DNA of 12,398 nt, from the NCBI GenBank assembly GCA_028275005.1, contig JAQCNN010000253.1:1-12398 (forward strand). The letters run 5' to 3'. This stretch comes from Salinirussus sp. GTDB lineage: Archaea > Halobacteriota > Halobacteria > Halobacteriales > Haloarculaceae. The notes under the pieces were generated by a model. It did no database searches. It worked only from the letters and a program-made list of their open reading frames with translations, and was not told the origin of the DNA. Within the stretch, counting starts at the first letter, position 1; the number at the start of each line of letters is the position of its first letter. This document shows, piece by piece, positions 1-7,454 of this stretch. A program made the position numbers and the translations under genes.

Positions 1-701
1 ACCCCGAGCGCCGCCGCCGCCTCCCGGTAGGCTACTGCCGGCTCCGACTCCGGCGCGTGTGCGAGCAGCGGCTCGCCGGCCCGCCGTGCGGCCCGGACGA
101 CCTCGCGCTCGGGAACTGTCGCCAGCGTCTCCCCCTCGAAGTAGCGTTCGGCCCTCTCGCTGACCGGCCCGATATTGGCGTCGTCGGTCACCCGGTTGAA
201 CAGTAACCCCGCGACCGCCGTGTCGTAGGTGTGGGCGTACTCCTGGGCCTTGAGGCCGTCCGACAGCGAGGGGATAGTCGGCTGGAGCACCACCACCACC
301 CGGTCCGCGAGCACCACCGGCAACACCCCCTGCCGGCTGCCCAGCGCGGCCGGCGCGTCGAGCAGGATGACGTCGGTGTCGGCGGCGAGGTCGGCGACGA
401 CCGCCCGGAGGCGCGCGGGGTCGCTCTCGCGAAAGCCCGCAAGTGAGGTGCCACAGGGGACCACCTCCATCCCGAAGCGGCTGTAGGTGGCCGCCGTGAC
501 GGGTGCCTCGCCGGCGAGCACCTCGTGTAGCGTCGTCTCGATGTCCGACAGCCCGGTGTGGAACAGGACGTTTGCCATCCCGGTGTCGGCGTCGATGACG
601 GTCACGTCGTACTCGTCGGCGAGCGCCATCCCCAGCGCGAGCGTGGTGGTGGTCTTGCCGGTCCCCCCTTTCCCGCTGGCGACGGCGAACGTCTCCACCA
701 T
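1..701 (-). CDS. MinD/ParA-family ATPase (C-terminus beyond window edge)
   Basis: The reading frame is open from an ATG at 701 to the window edge, giving 233 complete codons with no stop, so the C-terminus is missing. It starts MVETFAVASGKGGTGKTT, a deviant Walker A (KGGTGKT, residues 11-17, with the signature Lys11). It is followed by VIDADTGMANV (residues 35-45) and LLDAPAA (residues 113-119), the Walker B / switch region of the family. Such ATPases dimerise on ATP and position partner proteins (division site, chromosome, polar structures); haloarchaea carry several MinD paralogues, so the exact role is open. No C-terminal membrane-targeting helix can be judged because the end is missing. 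An out-of-frame ATG lies just upstream. The TATA-like box at 725-732 supports leaderless initiation at 701. The family call is secure; the subgroup (MinD rather than ParA or Mrp) is inferred from the short N-terminus. Confidence 0.9.
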   Translation of the reverse strand, partial: MVETFAVASGKGGTGKTTTTLALGMALADEYDVTVIDADTGMANVLFHTGLSDIETTLHEVLAGEAPVTAATYSRFGMEVVPCGTSLAGFRESDPARLRAVVADLAADTDVILLDAPAALGSRQGVLPVVLADRVVVVLQPTIPSLSDGLKAQEYAHTYDTAVAGLLFNRVTDDANIGPVSERAERYFEGETLATVPEREVVRAARRAGEPLLAHAPESEPAVAYREAAAALG

Positions 702-724
702 GCCGTCATCTGTCCGCCCTTCGG

Positions 725-732
725 TACAAAAA
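725..732 (-). promoter_or_regulatory. TATA-like box for the MinD-family gene
   Basis: On the minus strand this reads TTTTTGTA, centred about 27 bases before the ATG at 701. That spacing places transcription start at or next to the start codon, the common leaderless layout of haloarchaeal genes. It is the only AT-rich patch between 702 and 809. Called by position and composition only. Confidence 0.5.
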
Positions 733-809
733 CCCTCGCCCGAGGCGTCCGGTCTCGGCCGGGTCGGGGGCAGTGTCGTCGCGCCCGACTGTTGCCGGTG
801 ACGGCCGGC

Positions 810-1643
810 TCAGTCTGTGACAGCGTCGAACAGCGGCTCCAGCTCCTCGAATCCGGCGTCGTCGGCGGACCGCAGCGACAGCGGCGAGACACTGACCCGT
901 CCCTCCAGTAGCGCGTGCCGGTCGGTCCCCCGTCCGTCGGGGATCTCACCGGCGGCCATCTCCGCCCACAGCGGGTTGTGCAGCCGGAACCCCCCGTCGG
1001 TCAGGTCGGCGTGCATGTCGTACTCCGGGGTCGCCCGGGTCACCGCCACGCCGGTGACGGCGGCGTCCGGCCCGGGGACGTTGACGTTCAGATAGTCGGT
1101 GTGGGCAAAGGCGTCACCCTCGACGGCCCGCTCGACGACCCGGCGGCCCACCCGGCAGGCGCGCTCGAAGTCCTCGACCCCAAGGCTCGAGCGGTCGTGG
1201 CCGAGCCCGTCCATCGAGACTGCGACGCCGGGCACGCCCAGACAGGCCGCCTCCTCGGCGGCGCTCGCGGTCCCCGACCGCGGGAGGACGTGGACGCCCA
1301 GGTTCGCGCCGGGGTTGCAGCCCGAGACCACCACGTCCGGGTCGAAGGTCCGTGCCCCGAGGATCACACAGTCACAGGGGGTTCCGTGGATGGCGTAACC
1401 CAGGGCACGCTCCTCGTAGGGGATGGTGACGGTAAACGGCTCCTCGTCGGCCGCGTCGATGCCGATGTCACCCTCGTTGGCCTGGTCGGGCCCCATCCGG
1501 CCGTAGGAGAGCCCGCGACCGACTGCGCTCTGGTCGCGCGCCGGGGCGACGACCGTCACCTCGCCTATCTCCGAGAGGGCGTCCGCCAGCGCCTCGATAC
1601 CAGGGGCGTCGACCCCGTCGTCGTTCGTCAGCAGGATATCCAT
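810..1643 (-). CDS. surE: 5'/3'-nucleotidase SurE
   Basis: The 277-residue product matches the SurE family from its first residues: MDILLTNDDGVDAPGIEAL carries the metal-binding Asp8-Asp9 pair. APARDQSAVGRGLSY contains the conserved Ser39, and VSGCNPGANLG contains the conserved Asn110, followed by SGTASAAEEAA. SurE enzymes are cytosolic, divalent-metal-dependent phosphatases that dephosphorylate nucleoside 5'- and 3'-monophosphates and some short polyphosphates. Length is in the family's usual range of about 250-280 residues. The ATG at 1643 is supported by GGAGG at 1648-1652, four bases upstream. It ends 108 bases before the MinD-family gene on the same strand, and that gene has its own promoter candidate, so the two need not be cotranscribed. 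No clear TATA box was found upstream of surE. Confidence 0.95.
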   Translation of the reverse strand: MDILLTNDDGVDAPGIEALADALSEIGEVTVVAPARDQSAVGRGLSYGRMGPDQANEGDIGIDAADEEPFTVTIPYEERALGYAIHGTPCDCVILGARTFDPDVVVSGCNPGANLGVHVLPRSGTASAAEEAACLGVPGVAVSMDGLGHDRSSLGVEDFERACRVGRRVVERAVEGDAFAHTDYLNVNVPGPDAAVTGVAVTRATPEYDMHADLTDGGFRLHNPLWAEMAAGEIPDGRGTDRHALLEGRVSVSPLSLRSADDAGFEELEPLFDAVTD

Positions 1644-1810
1644 ACGTCCTCCGTGGCGGCCACAGTCGGCCGGCCCTGTGGTGTCGTCGACCGGTCACGT
1701 CCGGTGTTGCTCATCGTCTCCGTTCTCGCCCCGGGGCTACCTGTCGGTTCCGGTCGCCGTGACCTCCCCGCGAGCCACTGCTCTGAACCGTTGGCACACC
1801 CGGGTCGCTT

Positions 1811-1890
1811 ATACTGCCGGACGTAAGCCATTCAAGAATTTCGCCACCCCGGGGTGGCGAATCTATTTACAAGGTTACGTCCGACAGCAT
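1811..1890. repeat. 80-bp imperfect palindrome, copy 1 (possible MITE-like or structured element)
   Basis: The two 40-base arms are symmetric about the junction 1850|1851. The inner 22 bp (1840-1861), centred on CCCCGGGG, is a perfect palindrome. The outer arms ATACTGCCGGACGTAA (1811-1826) and TTACGTCCGACAGCAT (1875-1890) pair with two mismatches. The middle 13 bases on each side pair poorly but have equal length. A second element at 10298-10377 aligns with it base for base without gaps. The 78-bp core 1812-1889 is flanked by TTA on both sides (1809-1811 and 1890-1892), which could be a target-site duplication. It lies between the divergent surE and oxidoreductase genes, with its right edge 11 bases before the latter's TATA-like box, so an operator role is also possible. 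No gene is encoded in it. Confidence 0.8.
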
Positions 1891-1901
1891 TAGCCCCGTG
1901 A

Positions 1902-1908
1902 TTTTTTG
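1902..1908 (+). promoter_or_regulatory. TATA-like box for the luciferase-like oxidoreductase
   Basis: The plus strand carries a T-run (ATTTTTTGAG, 1901-1910) about 29 bases before the ATG at 1934, so transcription should start within a few bases of the start codon. No Shine-Dalgarno sequence precedes that ATG, which agrees with a leaderless transcript. The palindrome ending at 1890 abuts this promoter from upstream. Confidence 0.5.
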
Positions 1909-1933
1909 AGACTGGTCCACATCTCGACGGCAT

Positions 1934-2950
1934 ATGGCTGACTTACAGGTCGATGCCAGCATCAACGGGCTGACGAAGGGTGTCGGCGACACCGCCGAGC
2001 GGGCCGACGAGGCCGGCTTTGACTGCCTCTGGAACCCCGAGACCGAACACGACTCCTTCGCGCCGCTTCCGGTGGTCGCGGACCGGACCGAGGAGACCCA
2101 CTTTGGGACCCGGATCGCCACCGCATTCACCCGGAGTCCGATGGTCCTGGCCCAGCAGGCCTGGGACCTGCAGGCCTACAGTGACGGGCGATTCATCCTC
2201 GGCCTGGGGACGCAGGTGCGCGCGCACAACCAGCGCCGGTTCAGCGTCGACTTCGAGTGGGAGTCACCCGGCCCGCGTCTCCGGGAGGTCGTCGAGTCAC
2301 TCCGACACATCTGGGACGCGTTCCAGGAGAACCGCGAGCGCCTCGACTACGAGGGGGAGTTCTACGAGTTCTCGCTGCTGACGGACACGTTCAACCCCGG
2401 CCCGATCGACGACCCCGATATCCCCGTCTACATCGCCGCGGTCAACGAGTACAACATCCGGATGGCCGGAGAGATCTGTGACGGGATCGCACTCCACTCG
2501 TTCAACACCCCCTCCTACACCCGGGAGGTCGTCCAGCCACGCCTCCAGGAGGGGGCCGACCACGCCGGCCGCTCGCTCGACGAGGTCAGTATCTCCGCCA
2601 GCCCGTTCGTGGTCACCGGCCGCGACGAGGCCGAGCGCGAGCGCCAGCGCCAGGAGGTCCGCCAGCGGGTGGCCTTCTACGCCAGCACCCCGACCTACAA
2701 GGACGTCATGGCCCACCACGACTGGGTCGACACCGGCCGCGAACTCCACGAACTCTCGAAGGAGGGCAAGTGGGAGGAGATGGCCGGTCTGGTCACCGAC
2801 GAGATGATGGACGCCTTTGCCGTCGAGGCACACCCGGACGAACTCGCCGACGCCCTCACCGAGACCTACGGCGACCTCGCCGACCGGGTCTCCCTGGCGC
2901 TCGACCTCGAGGACCCCGCCCTCGCCGAGCAGGTCCTCGACGGATTCTGA
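1934..2950 (+). CDS. Luciferase-like monooxygenase family, probable F420-dependent oxidoreductase
   Basis: The 338-residue product has the (beta/alpha)8-barrel luciferase-like pattern: an N-terminal strand followed by ERADEAGFDCLWNPE, then LGTRIATAFTRSP-like segments and the marker RFILGLGTQVRAHNQRRF (about residues 90-107). The GLGTQV...H..RRF block is typical of the TIGR03617 type of F420-dependent LLM proteins, many of which have no known substrate. Haloarchaea make coenzyme F420, so F420 rather than FMN is the likelier cofactor, but this is inference. The protein is soluble, very acidic and has no signal peptide. It is the only plus-strand protein gene in the window and converges on cbiP with 23 bases between the stops and no visible terminator. 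The ATG is preceded by a TATA-like box and no Shine-Dalgarno site. The adjacent palindrome is shared with the UGSC operon. Confidence 0.88.
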   Translation: MADLQVDASINGLTKGVGDTAERADEAGFDCLWNPETEHDSFAPLPVVADRTEETHFGTRIATAFTRSPMVLAQQAWDLQAYSDGRFILGLGTQVRAHNQRRFSVDFEWESPGPRLREVVESLRHIWDAFQENRERLDYEGEFYEFSLLTDTFNPGPIDDPDIPVYIAAVNEYNIRMAGEICDGIALHSFNTPSYTREVVQPRLQEGADHAGRSLDEVSISASPFVVTGRDEAERERQRQEVRQRVAFYASTPTYKDVMAHHDWVDTGRELHELSKEGKWEEMAGLVTDEMMDAFAVEAHPDELADALTETYGDLADRVSLALDLEDPALAEQVLDGF

Positions 2951-2973
2951 GGCGACCCGCCGGCCCCGACGGC

Positions 2974-4485
2974 CTACAGCGGCCCGTCGATGGCCCCGAG
3001 GGGATCAAGGTCGGTGTGTTCCCCGACGAGCCGGGCCGCGCGGTCGTGCGGGGAGGCGGTGTCCGCCCCTCCCGAACCCGCTCCGGTCACCGGCCGCTCG
3101 ACGCCGGCGGCCGCGACGACGCGGTCGAGAAACCCCTCCCGGACGACCCTGTTGGCGAAGAGGTCGTGCATATACGTGCCCAGGACGCGGTCGGTCGCCG
3201 CCCCCTCCCCGTCGAACGGTCTGGCCGCCTCGCCGGTCAGCTCTGTCCGACCCAGGTGGATCTCGTACCCCGACACCTCGCCTGTGGCCCCGGTGAGCGG
3301 CGCCACGGGCTGGAGGGCACGGGTCACTCGCTGGACCCGCTTGTCCGCCTCGAAGCGGGTCTCGACGGGCAGGAGCCCGAGGCCCTCGACGGCCGCGTCG
3401 TCCCCGGCCTCGACGCCCGCGTCGACAACCCGTTCGCCGAGTAGCTGGTAGCCGCCACAGAGCCCCACCACCGGCCCGTCGAGGGCCCGGACCCGCTCGG
3501 CCATGCCCGCCTCCCGGAGCGCGCGCAGGTCCGCGACGGTGTGTTTCGTCCCCGGAAGGACGACCGCGTCGGCCGTGTCGAGTTCGTCACCGAGGGGGAC
3601 GAAGGCGACCCGGACCCCGGGCTCGCGGGCCAGCGGCCCGAAGTCGGTGAAATTCGAGACCCGTGGGAGACGGGGGACGGCGACGGTGACCGCCTGCGCC
3701 TCTGGCACGCCGTCGTCGGCGCCGCGAACCGCCCGCTCGCCCGCGGCCGGGAGCCCGACGCTGTCCTCCTCGGGGAGCCCGGGGTCCTCGTAGGGGAGCA
3801 CGCCGAGGACGGGGACGCCGGTGCGCTCCTCGAGCTCCGCGACACCGTCGGCGAGCAGTGACCGGTCCCCGCGGAACTTCGTGATGAGGACGCCGGCCAC
3901 ACGCTCACGGAGGTCCGTCGGCATCAGTTCCAGCGTGCCGTAGACGTGTGCGAAGACGCCGCCGCGCTCGATATCCGCCACGAGCAGGATGTCGGCGTCG
4001 GCAAAGCGGGCGGTCTCGACGTTTGCGAGGTCGCGGTGCTGGAGGTTGACCTCGGCGATAGAGCCGGCACCCTCCGCGACGACGACGTCGTGGGCGGCCG
4101 CCAGCCGGGCGTGGGCGGCCCGGGCGGTCTCGCGGGCCTGCTCCCAGTAGCTCTCGTAGTACGCTCCGGCCTCGACGTGGCCAACGGCCTCGCCGTCGAG
4201 GACGACCTGGGAGCGCCCATCGCCCGTCGGTTTCAGGAGGACCGGATTGTGGTCGGTCGTCGGCGCCACCCGGGCCCCGCGGGCCTGGACGTACTGTGAG
4301 ACACCGACCTCACCCTCGCCGTCGCCGCTCGACCGGGGGACGGCGCGGGCGTTGTTCGACATATTCTGGGCCTTGAACGGGGCGACATCGACACCGCGGT
4401 CGGCGAGCAGGCGACACAGCCCCGTCGCCACCGTCGACTTGCCGACGTGGCTGGCGGTGCCGGCGACGAGCAGCGTCTCGGCCAT
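2974..4485 (-). CDS. cbiP: Adenosylcobyric acid synthase (glutamine-hydrolysing) CbiP
   Basis: The 503-residue product has the two CbiP/CobQ domains. The N-terminal dethiobiotin-synthetase-like domain carries a P-loop, GTASHVGKST (residues 9-18), and FKAQNMSNN (37-45). The C-terminal triad-type glutamine amidotransferase domain carries the nucleophile Cys343 in GLCGGYQLLG and catalytic-region histidines at SGYEIHLGRTEL (His410) and GTYMHDLF (His440). The enzyme amidates the b, d, e and g carboxylates of adenosylcobyrinate a,c-diamide to give adenosylcobyric acid, the substrate of CbiB. A short acidic insert (about 50-60) is consistent with halophilic adaptation. It is the last gene of the cobalamin operon, seven bases after the cobA stop, and its start is probably reached by translational coupling. 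Confidence 0.96.
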   Translation of the reverse strand: MAETLLVAGTASHVGKSTVATGLCRLLADRGVDVAPFKAQNMSNNARAVPRSSGDGEGEVGVSQYVQARGARVAPTTDHNPVLLKPTGDGRSQVVLDGEAVGHVEAGAYYESYWEQARETARAAHARLAAAHDVVVAEGAGSIAEVNLQHRDLANVETARFADADILLVADIERGGVFAHVYGTLELMPTDLRERVAGVLITKFRGDRSLLADGVAELEERTGVPVLGVLPYEDPGLPEEDSVGLPAAGERAVRGADDGVPEAQAVTVAVPRLPRVSNFTDFGPLAREPGVRVAFVPLGDELDTADAVVLPGTKHTVADLRALREAGMAERVRALDGPVVGLCGGYQLLGERVVDAGVEAGDDAAVEGLGLLPVETRFEADKRVQRVTRALQPVAPLTGATGEVSGYEIHLGRTELTGEAARPFDGEGAATDRVLGTYMHDLFANRVVREGFLDRVVAAAGVERPVTGAGSGGADTASPHDRAARLVGEHTDLDPLGAIDGPL

Positions 4486-4492
4486 CCGCCGG

Positions 4493-5134
4493 TCAGTACT
4501 CGGTCCCCTGTCGGGCGCCCTGGCCGGCCTCCATCGGGTGGACCTCCTTGTCGACGTTCGTCACGAGGTCCGCGACCTCCGTGGCGTACTCGGGGTGTTC
4601 GTGGCCGCCCGTCAACACCAGTTCGAGGTCGGCGGGCTTGCCGTCGACCAGCCCCTGGACCTCCTCCTCGGCGACCAGCCCGCGGTTGGCGGCGTACAGC
4701 ACCTCGTCGAGGACGAGCATGTGGACGCCGTCCTCGGGTGGCCCGTCCAGGGCGAGTGAGTCGGTGAGGTCGGCCCGTGTCGAGGCCTCGAGCAGGTCAC
4801 GGGCCCGGGCCAGCGCCGCGTCGGCGTGGGCCTCGTGGGCCTCGTCGTCGGAGCTATCGAGACGGCCGTGCCAGCCGTAGTGGCCGGCGTTCTCGTAGCT
4901 CATCCCCGGCATGGCCGCCATGGCGTTGTACTCCCCGCGGATGTCATCGACGGTCCCGGCCCCGCCTTTCATGAACTGGAGGACGTGGACGCGGTAGCCG
5001 TGGCCGGCCGCCCGCATCCCCATCCCTAACGCGGCGGTCGTCTTCCCCTTGCCCGTCCCCCACCAGACCTGCACCATGCCGAACTCCTCGGGGGCCGCGG
5101 GCGCGATCGGCTGGGGGTCGACTGTGCGTTCCAT
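4493..5134 (-). CDS. cobA: Cob(I)alamin adenosyltransferase, CobA/CobO type
   Basis: The 213-residue product belongs to the CobA/CobO (BtuR) family. The P-loop GTGKGKTTAALG lies at residues 26-37, followed by GMRAAGHGYRVHVLQFMKG, and the Walker B-like VLDEVLYAANRGL lies at about 141-153. The enzyme transfers the 5'-deoxyadenosyl group of ATP to the cob(I) state of corrinoids; in archaea this acts on both de novo intermediates and salvaged corrinoids. The first 19 residues are a variable N-terminal extension typical of the family. The ATG at 5134 has no Shine-Dalgarno site, but a TATA-like element lies 21-26 bases upstream, so it may have its own leaderless promoter. It sits 36 bases after cbiZ and 7 bases before cbiP. 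Confidence 0.95.
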   Translation of the reverse strand: MERTVDPQPIAPAAPEEFGMVQVWWGTGKGKTTAALGMGMRAAGHGYRVHVLQFMKGGAGTVDDIRGEYNAMAAMPGMSYENAGHYGWHGRLDSSDDEAHEAHADAALARARDLLEASTRADLTDSLALDGPPEDGVHMLVLDEVLYAANRGLVAEEEVQGLVDGKPADLELVLTGGHEHPEYATEVADLVTNVDKEVHPMEAGQGARQGTEY

Positions 5135-5154
5135 ACCAACTCACGTTGCGGTAG

Positions 5155-5160
5155 CTAAAA
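5155..5160 (-). promoter_or_regulatory. Possible internal promoter before cobA
   Basis: In the 36-base gap after cbiZ the minus strand reads CGAAAGTGTCTTTTAGCTA, a BRE-like purine stretch followed by a TATA-like TTTTAG. Its centre lies about 24 bases before the cobA ATG, right for a leaderless start. This is the largest gap within the operon and the only one with AT-rich sequence, and cobA lacks a Shine-Dalgarno site. It suggests separate expression of cobA-cbiP. Confidence 0.45.
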
Positions 5161-5170
5161 GACACTTTCG

Positions 5171-5878
5171 TCAGACCCGAAACACCTCCGGGGTCGCTGC
5201 CGGCACCGCGCCGTGTTCGGCGCCGGCCACGCTGTCGGGGACCGACCCGCGGGCCTCGACCGCCGCCTCGACAGCCTGGCGCACACAGGCACGGGTCACC
5301 CGGCCCACGGTGGTCGCGCCCCCGGCGAAGGGGGTCGGGGTGCCGTCGGGGTCACAGCCGACCGCCACCGCGTCCGACGTGGTACCGGTGAACCCGGTCG
5401 CGGCCTGGAGTGTTGCTGCCTTTGTCTCCACGACGGTCGCCAACAGCGTCGCGAGCGTCCCGTCGGCCAGCGCCCGGTCGACCCCGACGAGGAGGTTGAC
5501 CGTCCCTGGGCCCGGGCTCGCACCGTCCGGCCGGGTGTCGTCCCCGCCCGGCGCCGCCCCGGCGGCCTCGCTGCCGGCCAGGGCGACGGGGTTCGAGAGC
5601 CCTGCGGTGGCGACCACACAGACCCCGTCCGCGCGTGCTCCGCGGGCGTGGCGCATCTCCACACCGGTCAACAGCCCCGGCCCGGGTGCCTCGAAGCCGG
5701 CCCTACGGCGGCGTTCGGCGGCGTAAGCCGCGGGGTCCTCGCGGTCGAACCCCTCCGGCACCGAGATGTTGTAGGCCACCTCCGCCTGCCGGTACCCCCC
5801 CTCTGGCCCGGTGACCAGCCACCGTGTCCCCGGGGACGCGAGCCGGCAGACCCCGTCCCTGCGCTCGGCCTCAAACAT
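5171..5878 (-). CDS. cbiZ: Adenosylcobinamide amidohydrolase CbiZ
   Basis: The 235-residue product (MFEAERRDGVCRLASPG...) matches the archaeal CbiZ family, seen in YNISVPEGF, GLLTGVEMRHA, VVATAGLSNPVALAG and NLLVGVDRALADGTLATLLATVVETKAATLQ-type segments. CbiZ cleaves the amide bond to the aminopropanol arm of adenosylcobinamide, returning it to adenosylcobyric acid, so that archaea lacking CobU kinase activity can salvage cobinamide. The ATG at 5878 is chosen because GGAGG at 5885-5889 lies six bases upstream and because it overlaps the cobD stop by 8 bases. The frame stays open further upstream, but that part is antiparallel shadow inside cobD. The stop is at 5171. Confidence 0.93.
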   Translation of the reverse strand: MFEAERRDGVCRLASPGTRWLVTGPEGGYRQAEVAYNISVPEGFDREDPAAYAAERRRRAGFEAPGPGLLTGVEMRHARGARADGVCVVATAGLSNPVALAGSEAAGAAPGGDDTRPDGASPGPGTVNLLVGVDRALADGTLATLLATVVETKAATLQAATGFTGTTSDAVAVGCDPDGTPTPFAGGATTVGRVTRACVRQAVEAAVEARGSVPDSVAGAEHGAVPAATPEVFRV

Positions 5879-6875
5879 CGAGTGCCTCCAGGAGCCGGTC
5901 GTTCTCCGCGGGTGTCCGGACGGCAACGCGGACGTGACTGTCCAGCCCCCGGAACGTCCGGGCGTCCCGGACCGCGACACCGGCTGCCTGCACCTCCCGC
6001 TGGACGGCCTCAACGTCCGGCACCGCCAGCAGGAGAAAGGGCGCGTCCGAGGGATAGACCTCGAAGCGGGCGGACAGCCGGCCGCGCAGCCGGGCTCGCT
6101 CGGCCCGGACGCGCTCACGGGTCGCGGCGACGAAGGCCCGCTGGCGCATACAGTGGGCCCCGACAGCCGCCGCGGGTGTCCCCAGCGCCCAGGTCGGTCG
6201 GGCGGTCGCCAGCCGGTCGCCCAACTCGTCGGTTGCGACCGCGTAGCCGGCGCGCAACCCCGGCAGACCGTACAGTTTGGTGAGCGAGCGGGCAACGACG
6301 ACGCCCGCGTGGCCCGCAAGCGACGGCCGGTCGGTGAACCCGAGGAAGGCCTCGTCGACCAGCAGGACCGTTCCTGCGGCGTGACAGCGGTCGGCAAAGG
6401 CCCGGAGCCGCTCCGGGGCGTAGGCCTCGCCGGTGGGGTTGTTCGGGGTGCAGACGACCGCCAGCGCGTGGCCCGCCGGGTCGGCGTCGAGGACCTCGTC
6501 GTGGGCGCGGAAGACGGGCTCACCGCCCTGGAGGCGGACCTCGCGGGCGTACTCGGCAAAGGAGGGTGCAGCGACCAGCGCGGCGTCGCCCGGCGAGACC
6601 GCAGCCGCGACGGCTAGCCGGATGGCCGCCAGCCCGCCCGGTGTTGGGACGATATCCTCGGGGGCACAGCCGACGGCGTCGGCGGCGGCCCGGCGGTACT
6701 CGGGGTAGCCGTCGTCGGGGTAGGAGCCGGCGGCGGCGAGGGCGCTCCCGTAGACCCCCGCCACACCCGCCGGGGCTCGGGGGTTCGTGTTGGCGCTGAA
6801 ATCCACCACCTCGGGGTCATCGCGGCTCCCGTGGTGGACACCTGCCTCCAGGCGGGCCAAGGCCTCACTGTCCAT
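5871..6875 (-). CDS. cobD: L-threonine-O-3-phosphate decarboxylase (CobD), class I/II aminotransferase fold
   Basis: The 334-residue product is a PLP enzyme of the CobD/HisC branch. The N-terminus has VDFSANTNP (about 24-32), typical of CobD, followed by SYPDDGYPEYRRA and CTPNNPTGE (142-150, with Asn145). VDEAF contains Asp174, and SLTKLYGLPGLRAGY contains the PLP lysine Lys200. CobD makes (R)-1-amino-2-propanol phosphate from threonine phosphate, the arm CbiB attaches. HisC is the main alternative by sequence, but the operon context and the SANTNP motif favour CobD. There is no Shine-Dalgarno site before the ATG at 6875, and the gene starts 24 bases after the cobY stop. Its stop overlaps the cbiZ start. 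Confidence 0.9.
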   Translation of the reverse strand: MDSEALARLEAGVHHGSRDDPEVVDFSANTNPRAPAGVAGVYGSALAAAGSYPDDGYPEYRRAAADAVGCAPEDIVPTPGGLAAIRLAVAAAVSPGDAALVAAPSFAEYAREVRLQGGEPVFRAHDEVLDADPAGHALAVVCTPNNPTGEAYAPERLRAFADRCHAAGTVLLVDEAFLGFTDRPSLAGHAGVVVARSLTKLYGLPGLRAGYAVATDELGDRLATARPTWALGTPAAAVGAHCMRQRAFVAATRERVRAERARLRGRLSARFEVYPSDAPFLLLAVPDVEAVQREVQAAGVAVRDARTFRGLDSHVRVAVRTPAENDRLLEALDV

Positions 6876-6899
6876 CGTCCGTGCAAACGTCCCGGCGGA

Positions 6900-7454
6900 C
6901 TAATCGCTTGCGGCGAGCCACCGCGCCCGCCGGAGGTCACGGGGTCGGTTGACGTTGACCGCCAGCCCGGTGTCGGTCGCGACCACGAGCCCCTCGCCCG
7001 CACCGACGATGTTCAGCCCCGAGGGTGCGAGTCGTCGCCCGTCGACCCGGAAGGTCGTGTCGGCGCTGACCCCGAGTGCGCGCTTGCGCCCGACAGGCAC
7101 CGCGACGGTCGTCGCCCCCGTGCCGGCGTCGAGCGCGTGGTCGACCGCCGCCGCGGTGAGCAGCGGGACATCGGCGGCAACTGTCAGGACCGGCTCCGTG
7201 ACTCGGTCGTCGGCCAGCGCGTGCTGGAGGTCCGGGACGTAGCCGTCACCGGGCGCCTCGACCTGCGGGCAGTCGAGAGCCGCCGCCGTCTCGGGGGCGT
7301 GGGGTGCGGTGACGGCGTAGACCCGTTCGACCCGGCTGGCGCCCAGCGCCCGGCGGACCGCCGCCACCATCGGCAGACCACCCACCTCGACGAGTGGCTT
7401 CTCCGGGGCGCCCAGCCGGGTACCCCGGCCGCCACACATCAGGAGAGCGTCCAC
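6900..7454 (-). CDS. cobY: GTP:adenosylcobinamide-phosphate guanylyltransferase CobY
   Basis: The 184-residue product is a small nucleotidyltransferase of the archaeal CobY type. It opens MDALLMCGGRGTRLG with the glycine-rich nucleotide-binding loop at residues 8-15, then EKPLVEVGGLPMV; VAADVPLL (near 93-100) is the metal-site region and VNVNRPRDL lies near the C-terminus. It converts adenosylcobinamide phosphate to adenosylcobinamide-GDP and replaces bacterial CobU, lacking its kinase activity. The GTG at 7454 is preferred over the internal ATG at 7439, because archaeal CobY proteins start with MDAL and a purine-rich GGGGGTGG lies just upstream. The gene overlaps the cobS end by 16 bases. 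Confidence 0.93.
   Translation of the reverse strand: MDALLMCGGRGTRLGAPEKPLVEVGGLPMVAAVRRALGASRVERVYAVTAPHAPETAAALDCPQVEAPGDGYVPDLQHALADDRVTEPVLTVAADVPLLTAAAVDHALDAGTGATTVAVPVGRKRALGVSADTTFRVDGRRLAPSGLNIVGAGEGLVVATDTGLAVNVNRPRDLRRARWLAASD

Noticed and set aside
1792..1800. TGGCACACC shared left of both palindromes (also 10271-10279) as part of a larger element
   Set aside because: The distance to the element differs (8 against 16 bases) and the sequence between is not alike, so chance is likely.
915..1826. 303-codon plus-strand open frame
   Set aside because: It is antisense to surE; long antisense frames are expected in GC-rich coding DNA, and it shows no family motifs.
5879..6559. Upstream extension of the cbiZ frame
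   Set aside because: It lies inside cobD in another frame, with Arg/Pro/Ser-rich shadow composition. A Shine-Dalgarno site and ATG at 5878 define the real start.
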